From: Kineothrix sp. MSJ-39
GTDB lineage: Bacteria > Bacillota > Clostridia > Lachnospirales > Lachnospiraceae
Assembly (NCBI RefSeq): GCF_018917935.1
Contig: NZ_JAHLPN010000017.1
Location: forward strand, 1 to 63,549
Direction: 5' to 3'
Length of the DNA: 63,549 nt
The position numbers and the translations under genes were made by a program. The notes beneath the pieces were generated by a model. It saw nothing but the letters and a program-made list of their open reading frames with translations. It was not told where the DNA came from and ran no database searches. Shown here one piece after another: positions 1-8,220 of the stretch (positions are counted from its first letter, which is position 1; the number at the start of each line of letters is the position of its first letter).

Positions 1-34
1 CTACCAGAAGAAATCCCCTTCTTTTACTGTCCAT
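1..34 (-). CDS. possible start of a gene running off the left edge
   Basis: On the minus strand an ATG at 34-32 opens a frame that stays open to base 1 (11 codons, MDSKRRGFLLV). A purine-rich stretch lies about 14 bases upstream, which is far for a ribosome site. The basic start followed by hydrophobic residues could begin a signal peptide. There is too little sequence to name a product, and the frame may be chance. Confidence 0.2.
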   Translation of the reverse strand, partial: MDSKRRGFLLV

Positions 35-115
35 AATCCAGGTTTTTATCCCTTTTTCTTATGTCCATTTTTAAGGAACCCTTCTTCTTATTGCGTCCAC
101 TTTATTGGGTATATT

Positions 116-439
116 TTACTCTACCCTGCCTGCTGTGGTCGTTAAAAAAGCCTCCATCTTTTCCTGCAAAGAAGCCTGCTTATCATTTTCCTGTTGTAAC
201 TCTTCGAGATAATACTCGCTCATTTCTATGAAAGCCCGATATACGGCAATATTACGTTCCTCATCCGCTGTATAACTCTTTACCAGCTCATGCCCCATCT
301 TACGTGCATTGGAGAGCAGCAGGCTGTATGTGCCATACAGACCAAGCAACGCCATCAGAAGAACCAGAAACACGATCAGGATCGTTCTGACATTGTTATG
401 TAATAATCTTTTTTTGGTGATGTCATATACTTTATTCAT
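116..439 (-). pseudogene. truncated N-terminus of a membrane sensor protein
   Basis: This 107-codon frame starts at ATG 439, preceded by AGAAGG about ten bases upstream. The product begins MNKVYDITKKRLL, has one clear membrane segment at about residues 19-41, then an outward-facing helical stretch rich in E and Q that ends abruptly at a TAA. From memory the sequence resembles the N-terminal sensory part of Lachnospiraceae hybrid sensor kinases or GGDEF/EAL proteins, which normally run for several hundred more residues. I found no clear continuation of the domain in the other minus-strand frames down to base 1. I therefore read it as a truncated remnant, though a genuine small membrane protein cannot be excluded. 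Confidence 0.45.
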
Positions 440-511
440 TACCCTGCTACCTTCTGTATCATTGTCTTCCTTATTATAAGAGAATCTGCTGCTTCTGGCA
501 ATAAAATTATA

Positions 512-545
512 CAAAAGTGAGGATATCCGTATCGGACATCCTCAC
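512..545 (-). terminator. rho-independent terminator of ctc
   Basis: On the minus strand a stem beginning GTGAGGAT and closing with ATCCTCAC, about 12 base pairs with an ATAC-type loop, is followed by TTTTG and further T-rich sequence. It lies about 40 bases past the ctc stop codon. Confidence 0.8.
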
Positions 546-582
546 TCTCATACTTCTTTCTTCTATAATAAGAAGAAACGCT

Positions 583-1179
583 TTATTTTGCTTCTTCTGC
601 AGCATCTTCCTCTGCCGCTTCTTCGTCGCCTTCTGCAGAACGTGCTACGATAACGTTCAAAACAGGGGTATCCAGATGTGTGGTAATATCAATATTCTGG
701 TTCTTTGCGATCGCAAGATCAGAAACTTTTAAGGTATCTCCTACATGAAGCTCGCTGCAGTCGATCTCAACCTTTTCAACCAGATCCTTCGGAAGTGCTT
801 TATAAGCAACTTCTGTTAAAAGCTCTTCTACTATACCGCCAATGACTTTTTCTTTGTTGTGCAGAATGATCTCTGCTACGGAATGTACCTTTTCATCACT
901 GACAAGTGCCTGAAAATCGATTTCCAACAGCATATTCTTTGCAGGGTCATAATCCATTTCCTTGATCAGCACATCATAGCTCTGACCATCCAGATCCAGC
1001 ATAACCTGACTGCCCTTCATGCACTCACGCTGCATTCTTTCGGCTTCCTTTCTTTCAATCTTCAAAAGAACAGAACCCTCGATCTCTTTTCCGAAAAGAT
1101 TACCTGTTACATAACCTTCTCTTCTCAGCTTCTTTGCCTTTGTTTCCATGTCTCTTTTTTGCACTTTAAAAGTATTCAT
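583..1179 (-). CDS. ctc: 50S ribosomal protein L25 / general stress protein Ctc
   Basis: The product (198 aa) is a ribosomal protein L25 of the long TL5/Ctc type. The N-terminal half (about residues 1-95) is the 5S rRNA-binding L25 barrel. The C-terminal half is the TL5 extension with the typical stretch around ALPKDLVEKVEID and ends in an acidic tail (EGDEEAAEEDAAEEAK). The frame is open further upstream, but ATG 1179 is chosen because GGAGG lies eight bases before it and the family starts there. A promoter (1274-1302) precedes it and a strong terminator follows, so it is probably monocistronic. In Bacillus this gene is part of the general stress response; nothing here shows a stress-sigma promoter. 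Confidence 0.9.
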   Translation of the reverse strand: MNTFKVQKRDMETKAKKLRREGYVTGNLFGKEIEGSVLLKIERKEAERMQRECMKGSQVMLDLDGQSYDVLIKEMDYDPAKNMLLEIDFQALVSDEKVHSVAEIILHNKEKVIGGIVEELLTEVAYKALPKDLVEKVEIDCSELHVGDTLKVSDLAIAKNQNIDITTHLDTPVLNVIVARSAEGDEEAAEEDAAEEAK

Positions 1180-1273
1180 TTGTCTTTTCCTCCATCCATA
1201 CAAATTGAGAACATAGGGATGTTTGCGGAATGTCATATACGAAATGGCGTTTCGTTTCTCTTGTTCCACCACT

Positions 1274-1302
1274 GTTATAGTCCCATTCCTCTAAAAATGC
1301 AA
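1274..1302 (-). promoter_or_regulatory. sigma-A-type promoter of ctc
   Basis: The minus strand shows TTGCAT (1302-1297), a 17-base spacer and TATAAC (1279-1274), about 95 bases before the ctc start. It overlaps a weak 7-bp inverted repeat (TTCCTCT/AGAGGAA, 1284-1306) that may form the end of the cstA transcript. Confidence 0.6.
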
Positions 1303-1310
1303 GAGGAAAT

Positions 1311-2993
1311 TTACGCTTCTTTTTTCGCTGTAAATAATTTCTTCAGACAGCTCAGTGCAACCATGACACCAAGTACCATCAAAAGAATCGCAACGATGAA
1401 CTGCAGGCCGTCTACCAGGAAGGTTGCCTGTCCTGCTGCCATGTTTTTAATCAGCGCAATCGTCTTCTGGACAAGTGCGGTAAAGGTAACTGCCAGCATT
1501 GTAAACATCGGGATATATAATGTCCAGCCTGTTCTGCCCGTTGTCTTTAAGAATACGGCAAGTGCGATCAGAACAAGTGCAGCCAAAAGCTGGTTCGCAG
1601 AACCAAACAGAGGCCATACATTGTTATAACCGCCAAGTGTCAGCAGGTAACCAAAGAATAAGGTAATGACTGTTGCAAAATATTTGTTGGTCAGAAGTTT
1701 CTGCCAGCCCGGCATTTTGGCAGGATCTGTTGTATCACCGTAAAACAGTTCCTGGAAAGACATACGTCCGATTCTTGCTACGGAGTCAAGGGATGTCAGG
1801 GCAAGTGCGGAAACACACATTGTCATGAAAACAGTTGCCAGCTGTACCGGAAGTCCCATCTTTTCCAGAAATCCCGCAACACCGCTTGAGAAAATCGCAA
1901 ATGGTGTACCATCCGGCTTAGTTCCGTTGACAGCAACTGCACCGACAACGACCAGTGAAATGATACCAAGCAGAGATTCTACTACCATGGCACCATATCC
2001 TACCATTGGCATATCCTTTTCATTGCTGATCGTCTTGGAAGAAGTACCGGAGGATACCAGAGAGTGGAATCCGGAAACGGCACCACAAGCGATCGTGACA
2101 AACAAGGTCGGGAACAGATAGTTTCCACCGACATTAAATCCATTAAATGCATTGAGCTGCATGCTCGGATGTGCGACAAGAACACCTAAGACCGCACCAA
2201 TGATCATGCCAAGCAGCATAAATGTTGTCATATAATCTCTTGGCTGCATCAGAAGCCACATCGGCATAACGGATGCCAAAAACAGGTAAGCCATGACGAT
2301 GTAGATCCATGCAGATTTTGTAGCATAGATCGGAAGATGCATACCAACCGCAAACATCACAACTAAAAGTGCAATCGCAACAACTGCACGTACCCATTCT
2401 TTCATCGTTCCGACCTTTTTCTGGATCAGACCGAAGATCACAGCCACTACAATGAACAACATGGAAATAGAAGCTGCTGCCGCATTTGCATAAGCAGTAT
2501 CTGCTGCCATATCAGCAACACCCTTTGCTACAAAGGTGCCTGCTACCATATCGGTAAAGGCTGCAATAACAAGCAGGGTAAATAACCAGCAGAACAACAT
2601 AAACAGCTTTCTGCCTGTTTTTCCGATGTACTTCTCAATGATCATACCCATTGACTTACCTTCGTTCTTGACAGAAGCGTATAACGCACCGAAATCCTGT
2701 ACAGCACCGAAGAACAGTCCGCCGATCACAAGCCACAGAAGCACCGGAACCCATCCGAATACAGATGCCAGGATCGGACCAGTTACAGGTCCTGCACCTG
2801 CGATGGAAGAAAACTGATGAGAAAATACCGTAAATTTGGAAGACGGTACATAATCCTGTCCATCCTCATGCGTATAAGCCGGTGTTTTCGCATCCGGGTC
2901 AATGCCCCACTTCTTTGCAAGCCAGCGTCCATACAGCAGATAGCCGGCTGCAAGTGCCACAATACCAATCAAAACAATTACTAATCCATTCAT
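1311..2993 (-). CDS. cstA: carbon starvation protein CstA family transporter
   Basis: The product (560 aa) is a polytopic membrane protein of the CstA/BtsT family, which takes up peptides or pyruvate when carbon is limiting. Family signatures are visible near the N-terminus: the GYLLYGRWLAKKWG start, YVPSSKFTVFSHQFSSIAGAGP and the VTGPILASVFGW segment. About 13-15 hydrophobic segments follow. The length suits the shorter Gram-positive form rather than the about 700-residue E. coli proteins. ATG 2993 has AGAGGG a few bases upstream and a promoter at 3047-3075. No CRP-like site is evident. The specific substrate cannot be read from the sequence. Confidence 0.9.
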   Translation of the reverse strand: MNGLVIVLIGIVALAAGYLLYGRWLAKKWGIDPDAKTPAYTHEDGQDYVPSSKFTVFSHQFSSIAGAGPVTGPILASVFGWVPVLLWLVIGGLFFGAVQDFGALYASVKNEGKSMGMIIEKYIGKTGRKLFMLFCWLFTLLVIAAFTDMVAGTFVAKGVADMAADTAYANAAAASISMLFIVVAVIFGLIQKKVGTMKEWVRAVVAIALLVVMFAVGMHLPIYATKSAWIYIVMAYLFLASVMPMWLLMQPRDYMTTFMLLGMIIGAVLGVLVAHPSMQLNAFNGFNVGGNYLFPTLFVTIACGAVSGFHSLVSSGTSSKTISNEKDMPMVGYGAMVVESLLGIISLVVVGAVAVNGTKPDGTPFAIFSSGVAGFLEKMGLPVQLATVFMTMCVSALALTSLDSVARIGRMSFQELFYGDTTDPAKMPGWQKLLTNKYFATVITLFFGYLLTLGGYNNVWPLFGSANQLLAALVLIALAVFLKTTGRTGWTLYIPMFTMLAVTFTALVQKTIALIKNMAAGQATFLVDGLQFIVAILLMVLGVMVALSCLKKLFTAKKEA

Positions 2994-3046
2994 ACTTTTC
3001 GCCCTCTGGCGATTCCCTTCTTTCTGTATCTGTTTTTTACAGCGCT

Positions 3047-3075
3047 AGCCTAGCACTCTGTTTTTTTATTGTCAA
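3047..3075 (-). promoter_or_regulatory. promoter of cstA
   Basis: The minus strand carries a consensus TTGACA (3075-3070), a 17-base A-rich spacer and TAGGCT (3052-3047). This gives a leader of roughly 45 bases before the cstA ATG. Confidence 0.65.
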
Positions 3076-3120
3076 TGTTATGGCATATAGCGTTTTTCTA
3101 TTTTTCCCATAACTACAGGT

Positions 3121-3157
3121 TATAAAAAACCGTGAAAGTGCACAGGCACGGCGGTTT
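3121..3157 (-). terminator. orphan terminator-like hairpin upstream of the cstA promoter
   Basis: On the minus strand AAAACCG(C)CGTG pairs with CACGGTTTT around a 12-base loop and is followed by TTTTTTATA. It lies upstream of the cstA promoter and no annotated minus-strand gene ends into it, so it may close a short unannotated transcript or be a remnant. Confidence 0.5.
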
Positions 3158-3236
3158 TCACGTTCCTTTTATCCGGTTCCATGCATATGGTATTTCTGTT
3201 TCTTTACCGGTTCTTAACCGGCTTGATAAATATAAA

Positions 3237-3265
3237 TTGCGGCAGTTTGGTATATTTGCTATACT
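3237..3265 (+). promoter_or_regulatory. promoter of the zinc-ribbon operon
   Basis: TTGCGG (3237-3242), a 17-base spacer and TATACT (3260-3265) lie about 70 bases before the ATG at 3335. Confidence 0.6.
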
Positions 3266-3334
3266 GAATTTATACATATGCTGTGAGGTTATTCCGCCGG
3301 ATGGCGGATGCAATAACAAAAGCGAGGAATTCTT

Positions 3335-4576
3335 ATGATAACAAAGTGTAAATTTTGTGGGGGTGCATTAAAATACGATGCAGATATCAGACGTATGGTC
3401 TGTGAATACTGCTCCAGTATGTTTGATGTGGAAGATACGGAAGAAGAAAAAGAATATGCGAAAATGCAGGCAATGTCCGCCGGGAAGAATCCTGACGAAG
3501 CAATCGGGCAGGCTGTCTTTACGCCGGAAAATGAAACTATGGATATGTCGCTCTATCACTGCAGTAGCTGCGGCGGCGAACTTTACCTGAATCAGACCGA
3601 GGTTGCCAGCTACTGTCCGTACTGTGGCCAGCCAACAATCGTTTTTGAACGGATGGCCAAAACACGGAAGCCTGATTATATCATTCCTTTTAAGATCACA
3701 AAGGAATATGCGGTCGCCAGTATCCGTGAAAAATTTTTCAAGGGACATTTTATCCCAAAGGAACTAAAATATTTTAAGGCAGACCTTTTGCGTGGCATTT
3801 ATGTTCCCTATTATCTGTATGACATGCTCTATAAGGACAGGCAGATCATCCGCGGAACATTTGAAGAAAAAAACAGTAAAGGCGAGAAATCTTCCGTTAC
3901 CTATGATTTCTACCGGGAAGCTGTTGCTTCTTTTCAGGGGATACCGGTAGACGCTTCCAAAAAAATACCAAATGAGATCACCGAAAAGCTGGAACCATTT
4001 TACACTGCCGATCTGATCGATTTTCAGGCAGGCTATCTTTCCGGTTTCTACGCAGATCTGCAGGATGACAGTGATTACACGTTGCATAATATAGCACGAA
4101 GACGTGCCAGAGACCGTTTCAATAAGCTTCTGTATGATGATATCATGGCAAAGGAATGCCTGACACTGAAAAGCAATCCCACCTGCTCGTTTGAAAAAGA
4201 AGCCTATGCGCTTCTGCCGGTCTGGTTTATGGTCTTTACCTATGAAGGAGAATCCTACACAATCCTTGTAAACGGACAGACAGGAAAAGTTGTCGGCGGC
4301 GTACCGTCCGATAAAAACAAGATCGCTTTGTGGTTTTCCCTGATCACGTTGTTTGTTTCCGTACCGACTTACTATATTCTGCAGTTCTTCTTTGATCCTG
4401 TCCTGTTTCATAGCAGTGAGAGTATTTTATCTACCATGTGGGTTCCTCTTGCGTTGATCATTACCCCATTTACTGTGGGGCTTAAAAATTACAGAAGTGT
4501 GAGAAAGAGCCAGGAACTGACCCGCGCGGAAACGATCAAAACACTTGTCAGAAAGAGGGAGGGACGAAAGAAATGA
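3335..4576 (+). CDS. zinc-ribbon membrane protein of unknown function
   Basis: The product (413 aa) starts with a treble-cysteine-pair zinc ribbon (CKFCGG near residue 5, CEYCSS near 29). A second CxxC pair set follows (CSSCGG about 77, CPYCGQ about 93). The middle (about 110-330) is soluble and contains the repeated theme VPYYLYDMLYKDR and ALLPVWFMVFTYEG. Two hydrophobic segments near the C-terminus (about 335-360 and 370-390) suggest membrane anchoring with the fingers in the cytoplasm. Similar TFIIB-type zinc-ribbon proteins are common in clostridia without a known role. The start follows a GCGAGG site. Its stop overlaps the next start by four bases, so the two are translationally coupled. 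Confidence 0.7.
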   Translation: MITKCKFCGGALKYDADIRRMVCEYCSSMFDVEDTEEEKEYAKMQAMSAGKNPDEAIGQAVFTPENETMDMSLYHCSSCGGELYLNQTEVASYCPYCGQPTIVFERMAKTRKPDYIIPFKITKEYAVASIREKFFKGHFIPKELKYFKADLLRGIYVPYYLYDMLYKDRQIIRGTFEEKNSKGEKSSVTYDFYREAVASFQGIPVDASKKIPNEITEKLEPFYTADLIDFQAGYLSGFYADLQDDSDYTLHNIARRRARDRFNKLLYDDIMAKECLTLKSNPTCSFEKEAYALLPVWFMVFTYEGESYTILVNGQTGKVVGGVPSDKNKIALWFSLITLFVSVPTYYILQFFFDPVLFHSSESILSTMWVPLALIITPFTVGLKNYRSVRKSQELTRAETIKTLVRKREGRKK

Positions 4577-4761
4577 TACTTTGTGTATTACTGGCTGTAT
4601 GCTTTGGCGCAAGTGTCGCCTTTGCCATTGTAACGGATTTTTGGAAGGATTCCAATGAGATCGGTTCCTCCGATGGAAACGATGTTTATTTTTCCAATCA
4701 ATTTACGGTTACGAACGGAAAGAACCGTATCCGCAAGAAAGATTATGAGGACAGGATTTAA
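4573..4761 (+). CDS. small single-span membrane protein
   Basis: The product (62 aa) has an N-terminal hydrophobic helix (residues 1-20) and a short polar tail with many charged residues, so it may be a signal-anchored or secreted peptide. It overlaps the zinc-ribbon gene by ATGA and is followed at once by a terminator whose stem includes its stop codon, so it is the last gene of the operon. I do not recognise a family. Coupling suggests a partner of the upstream membrane protein. Confidence 0.6.
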   Translation: MILCVLLAVCFGASVAFAIVTDFWKDSNEIGSSDGNDVYFSNQFTVTNGKNRIRKKDYEDRI

Positions 4762-4780
4762 TCCTGTCCTCTTTTGCCAA
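4748..4780 (+). terminator. terminator overlapping the stop codon
   Basis: GAGGACAGGA pairs with TCCTGTCCTC around TTTAA, and TTTTG follows. The stop codon of the 62-residue protein lies in the loop. The same stem could also end the convergent minus-strand gene, although its T-tract on that strand is weak. Confidence 0.85.
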
Positions 4781-4807
4781 AATCTGTTTCTCTGCGAAAT
4801 GCCATAC

Positions 4808-6085
4808 TTACAACTTTAAGCAAAGTTCCAAGACTTCTTTTTCTGTTATCCGATCCAGTTCTTCTGTCATCGTATCAAAGATCTGTGCCTTGACACAGTC
4901 TGTCAGCCAGGTATGTACGCTATCCGGCGCAGGGCATATCGCCGCAAAGATCTGCTCTGCCACATTTCTGCACGTATCCTTGTCCAGATAAAATGCCTCT
5001 CTGAATGTATCAAGAAGCGCAGGATGCTCTGACAGATATGCTTCTGTTTTTTCCTCTACCGCCCACATTTCATAAGTATTTTCCCTATTTTCTTCCGGTT
5101 CATATTCTGCGTAGCGGTCTGCATCCTCTTCTTTAACGCCAAACAATTCTTCCGCCTGCCAGTCCTCCGGCGCTTCCGAATCCAGACAGGACAGATCCAT
5201 ATCCTGTATCAGACTTAAAAACGGCGGGCAGATCTTATCGAACTTATCAAACTGCTCCTCTGCTGCAAATACAGCCAGATTGGTCGTCCGTACCAGTGCA
5301 TATCTGCAAAATGCTCTGTCAGCTTTTTCATCTGTCTTATAGCATTTGCAGATCTTCCGGAATAATTTCGTATATGTTTTCAGCCGCTTACGCACCTTTT
5401 TCTGCTCCTCTGCGACCGGATAAGTCTCATATGCCAGAAGCTCTCCGAGTGTCACAGACAGCTCCTGTTTTTCCACAAGTTCTTCCTGTCTGCGGATCAT
5501 CAGCTGCCATACCAGAAACGGTTTCAGGACAGACAGCATTTCATCTGCATCGAGCTGTGCAAGAAAGCTGCGCAGGTGCACTTCCAAAAGGCTGCTGTTG
5601 CAGTCCTCCATGCCAAGTATATTACGGAAGAGTGCGGAAAGCTGTTCCACCTCTGTACTCTGCCCGGCATTTTCCGCTTTGCAGGTTCCGTCGCAGGCTC
5701 TGTCTGCTGCATCTTCACCGTCCATTATGAACATAATGCCTGCCCGGTCTTTGTAATCCGAGAACGCATCTTCAAACTGCTCCTGCTGTCTGTAAAATGC
5801 TCCCAGCGCTCCATAACGGTCCAGAAGCTCTGCATATTCCTCTGCCACTTCATAATTGCTGCAATCATAGAAGTCCGTGCAAAGCAGCTCCAGATCCGCC
5901 AGTGTCTTAAAAAACAGGTCTTTTATTGCTTCATCATCCGGGTCTTTGGACAGTTTCTGTACAAATGCATGCAATGCTGCCGCCTTGTTTTGGAGCGGAA
6001 TGCCCGCTTCCTTGCAATTTGATGTATACAGGATCTTGAATACGTCAAAATCCTGTTCTGTGCTGATATTTTGTTTTTTCCCCAT
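4808..6085 (-). CDS. acidic protein of unknown function
   Basis: The product (425 aa) is soluble, strongly acidic and rich in predicted helices, with no signal peptide or membrane segment. Many E, D and L residues and a few Cys residues are seen but no recognisable catalytic motif. Two adjacent ATGs are possible. The second (6085) lies six bases from GGAGG while the first (6088) is only three bases away, so 6085 is preferred. It stands alone between the palindromic element upstream and the convergent zinc-ribbon operon. I do not recognise the family. A TPR-like helical repeat protein is one possibility but no repeat register is clear. Confidence 0.6.
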   Translation of the reverse strand: MGKKQNISTEQDFDVFKILYTSNCKEAGIPLQNKAAALHAFVQKLSKDPDDEAIKDLFFKTLADLELLCTDFYDCSNYEVAEEYAELLDRYGALGAFYRQQEQFEDAFSDYKDRAGIMFIMDGEDAADRACDGTCKAENAGQSTEVEQLSALFRNILGMEDCNSSLLEVHLRSFLAQLDADEMLSVLKPFLVWQLMIRRQEELVEKQELSVTLGELLAYETYPVAEEQKKVRKRLKTYTKLFRKICKCYKTDEKADRAFCRYALVRTTNLAVFAAEEQFDKFDKICPPFLSLIQDMDLSCLDSEAPEDWQAEELFGVKEEDADRYAEYEPEENRENTYEMWAVEEKTEAYLSEHPALLDTFREAFYLDKDTCRNVAEQIFAAICPAPDSVHTWLTDCVKAQIFDTMTEELDRITEKEVLELCLKL

Positions 6086-6122
6086 CATGCTCCTCCTTTT
6101 TTGATATTTTATTACTATTATT

Positions 6123-6265
6123 ATGACTATTCAGCACCACATTCACAAAATCGCATCTTACGATGCTTTCCTTTTGCTCATGTGGTTACCCCGCCATATA
6201 AATCCGTAAAAGCCTGCCCATAAATGGGCAGCTTATCACAGATTTGCATGGCGCTGAATAGTCAT
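6123..6265. repeat. 143-bp palindromic element with 17-bp terminal inverted repeats
   Basis: The ends (6123-6139 and 6249-6265) are inverted copies matching at 16 of 17 bases. Inside are two more stems: CTGCCCA/TGGGCAG (6214-6231), and a long imperfect hairpin from ACCACAT (6136-6142) to ATGTGGT (6180-6186) capped by GCATC-TTAC-GATGC (6153-6166). On the minus strand that cap reads GCATC-GTAA-GATGC. The element fills the space between bsh and the next gene, and its right end overlaps the bsh stop by one base. It could be a MITE-like insertion or a branched structured RNA. No transposase gene is present. Confidence 0.65.
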
Positions 6266-7239
6266 TAGTTCTGCCAGCAGATTTGTCCTTTGGTAAGCAC
6301 CGGGTAACGATACAGGCTGTCTGTATCCAGATCTTCCTTATGCAGATCTACCGCGGAAATCTGATGGTTATCGTAGGTGGTATAATAGTAGATTCCTTTT
6401 GTTGCATTACAGCAGCTTGTATAGATCGTGATCTCGTATTTTCCCTCTGCGACTTCGCAGCAGCCTCTCTGCTGATCCACGCTTCCTAAAATATGGAAAA
6501 ACTGGCTGACGCTTTCCTCTTCGCTATCGCCTGAAATCGCATGCAGCTTTGTAAATGCCACCTTTGCAAAACGGGAAGTAGAGGACAGATCGCCCGGAAG
6601 TCCGATCGCGCCCATGCCACGGCTGTACGGCGTAAGCGCAAGCTCACCTGAAAATGTATTTTCCGGCTGACGCGAAGAAAGTCCCATATACTGGTTCAGC
6701 AGAAACATCTGCTGCGGGAAAGGCGGATTATTGGTCAGTACACCTGCAGGATTGTCATAGATATGCAGTCCGTCCGCCGTACATTCTACCGTGATCGCTT
6801 CCTTCGCATCTGCGATCAGCCAGTGGAGCTGCGCGCTTGGAAGCTGCTCCGAAAACGGCGTTCCGACCAGATTCATTTTAGAAAGCAGGCTGCGCACCGC
6901 CTCCACACTGTCACACTGTGACAGGACCCATGGCAGGAATTCATACTGTGCCACATTTTCTCTGCCCTCTTCCACTTCCTGATAAACCGCATTGCCGACA
7001 AAGTTCAGACCCGCCATGCCAACGCCTTTTTCGTTGATGGCATCGTAGTAAAGCGGATAGCCGCCTGCCACATGTGCCATGCCCAGAATCGCATAATGCG
7101 TCTCTCTGTTTCCCATATACCGGAAAGAGATGGGAAACTTCCGCGGCATTAGTACGATCTCATCTCCATAGGAAAATTCATAATCCAGTGTACGTCCGAA
7201 ATAAAAATCTTTTGTTTGATAAGTTGCTGCTGTGCACAT
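6265..7239 (-). CDS. bsh: choloylglycine (bile salt) hydrolase
   Basis: The product (324 aa) is a cytoplasmic N-terminal nucleophile hydrolase that cleaves the amide bond of glycine- or taurine-conjugated bile acids. All family landmarks are present: MCT start with Cys2 as nucleophile, R16 and D19 in FGRTLDYEFSYGD, the Asn in AGLNFVGNAVY, LTNNPPF with the second Asn, and Arg in SSTSRFAKVAF. The frame extends upstream, but ATG 7239 places the Cys at position 2 and has GAAGGA seven bases before it. Penicillin V acylases share this fold, so specificity needs testing. It is the last gene after bceA-bceB-AEC, which is unusual company for a bile salt hydrolase. Confidence 0.92.
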   Translation of the reverse strand: MCTAATYQTKDFYFGRTLDYEFSYGDEIVLMPRKFPISFRYMGNRETHYAILGMAHVAGGYPLYYDAINEKGVGMAGLNFVGNAVYQEVEEGRENVAQYEFLPWVLSQCDSVEAVRSLLSKMNLVGTPFSEQLPSAQLHWLIADAKEAITVECTADGLHIYDNPAGVLTNNPPFPQQMFLLNQYMGLSSRQPENTFSGELALTPYSRGMGAIGLPGDLSSTSRFAKVAFTKLHAISGDSEEESVSQFFHILGSVDQQRGCCEVAEGKYEITIYTSCCNATKGIYYYTTYDNHQISAVDLHKEDLDTDSLYRYPVLTKGQICWQN

Positions 7240-7303
7240 ATCTGCATCCTTCTTTCTATTATTTTTGATCCATTCATCACCATGTAAATCCATAGTCACA
7301 AAA

Positions 7304-8212
7304 TCACATTTTCAGTAAAGCAAATAACAGTGGCATCGTCAGGATCGACAGTACCATTGTCAGGGTAACGCCTTTCGACGCCGTCATATATTCTCCGCCG
7401 CATTCCTGTGCCATCATGGAAACCATTGTCCCGGACGGCGTTGCCAGCATCACAAAGCAGACCGCCTGCATGGTCACATTACTTGTGACAAGCCGGATCA
7501 CAGGCATTGCGGCAAGCGGAATGACCAGCAGTCTGATGGCAGATACCACAAATAATTTCCAGTCCAGAAACAGTTCTTTTGGTGTGACGTCTATAAAGGA
7601 AGCTCCGATCACCATCATACACAAAGGGCCTGTCAGGTCGCCCAGCATTGTGATCCCCTGATTGACCGCATCCGGAAGCTGCCACTGAAAGTAAGCCAGC
7701 ACAAACGCGATCAGTGCGGAAAGCGTTCCGATATTACAGCATTTTTTCAAGGCAGTGATCACATTGACACGTTTGCCTGCCATAACGATCTCCCCATAGC
7801 TGTAGATCAGTATATTATACAGAATCAGAAAGCCTGCGCCGTAGATCAGCGCCTGCGCGCCATAAACGGCGGAGATCATCGGGAACCCCATAAATCCGAT
7901 ATTACCAAATACGATCAGACATTTGTAAACGCCCGCTTCCTTTTTCGAGGCATGAAAGAGCGGGATCACCAGCCATGCCAAAAGCAGCACGACCAGATAC
8001 AGTCCTGCTGCCAGAAGCAGAGTAAACAATAACTCCTTTTTCTCTATTGCATTTCCAATGCTGCTGGATATGACAAGGGCAGGATTCGCAATATTGACAA
8101 GCAGCCAGTTGATCGCGCTGCATGCCTTTTCTTCCATGATACCCTTTTTTGCCATGCCATATCCAAGCACCATCATAAACAGAAAGATCAATAACTGTTT
8201 CAGTAAAATCAT
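7304..8212 (-). CDS. AEC-family transporter
   Basis: The product (302 aa) has about ten membrane segments in two halves of five and the conserved FGNIGFMGFPM stretch after segment 4, all typical of auxin-efflux-carrier-like transporters. Bacterial members carry organic acids such as malate, and the fold is related to that of bile acid symporters. The start (ATG 8212) lies eight bases after the bceB stop, with the ribosome site GAGGG overlapping that stop, so it is coupled to bceB. bsh follows 64 bases later. An organic-anion or bile-related substrate is an inference from position only. Confidence 0.85.
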   Translation of the reverse strand: MILLKQLLIFLFMMVLGYGMAKKGIMEEKACSAINWLLVNIANPALVISSSIGNAIEKKELLFTLLLAAGLYLVVLLLAWLVIPLFHASKKEAGVYKCLIVFGNIGFMGFPMISAVYGAQALIYGAGFLILYNILIYSYGEIVMAGKRVNVITALKKCCNIGTLSALIAFVLAYFQWQLPDAVNQGITMLGDLTGPLCMMVIGASFIDVTPKELFLDWKLFVVSAIRLLVIPLAAMPVIRLVTSNVTMQAVCFVMLATPSGTMVSMMAQECGGEYMTASKGVTLTMVLSILTMPLLFALLKM

Positions 8213-8220
8213 GTTACCCT

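Larger units (their letters stand above)
2994..3334. other. divergent intergenic region between cstA and the zinc-ribbon gene
   Basis: These 341 bases hold the cstA promoter (3047-3075), a minus-strand terminator-like hairpin (3121-3157), a small perfect CCGGTT/AACCGG hairpin (about 3207-3221) and the plus-strand promoter at 3237-3265. A plus-strand open frame at 3132-3338 has no family resemblance, no good ribosome site and spans the promoter, so it is not taken as a gene. Confidence 0.6.

Noticed and set aside
3132-3338. plus-strand open frame of 68 codons before the zinc-ribbon gene
   Set aside because: No family resemblance, no ribosome site, and it runs across the promoter at 3237-3265 and overlaps the real gene.
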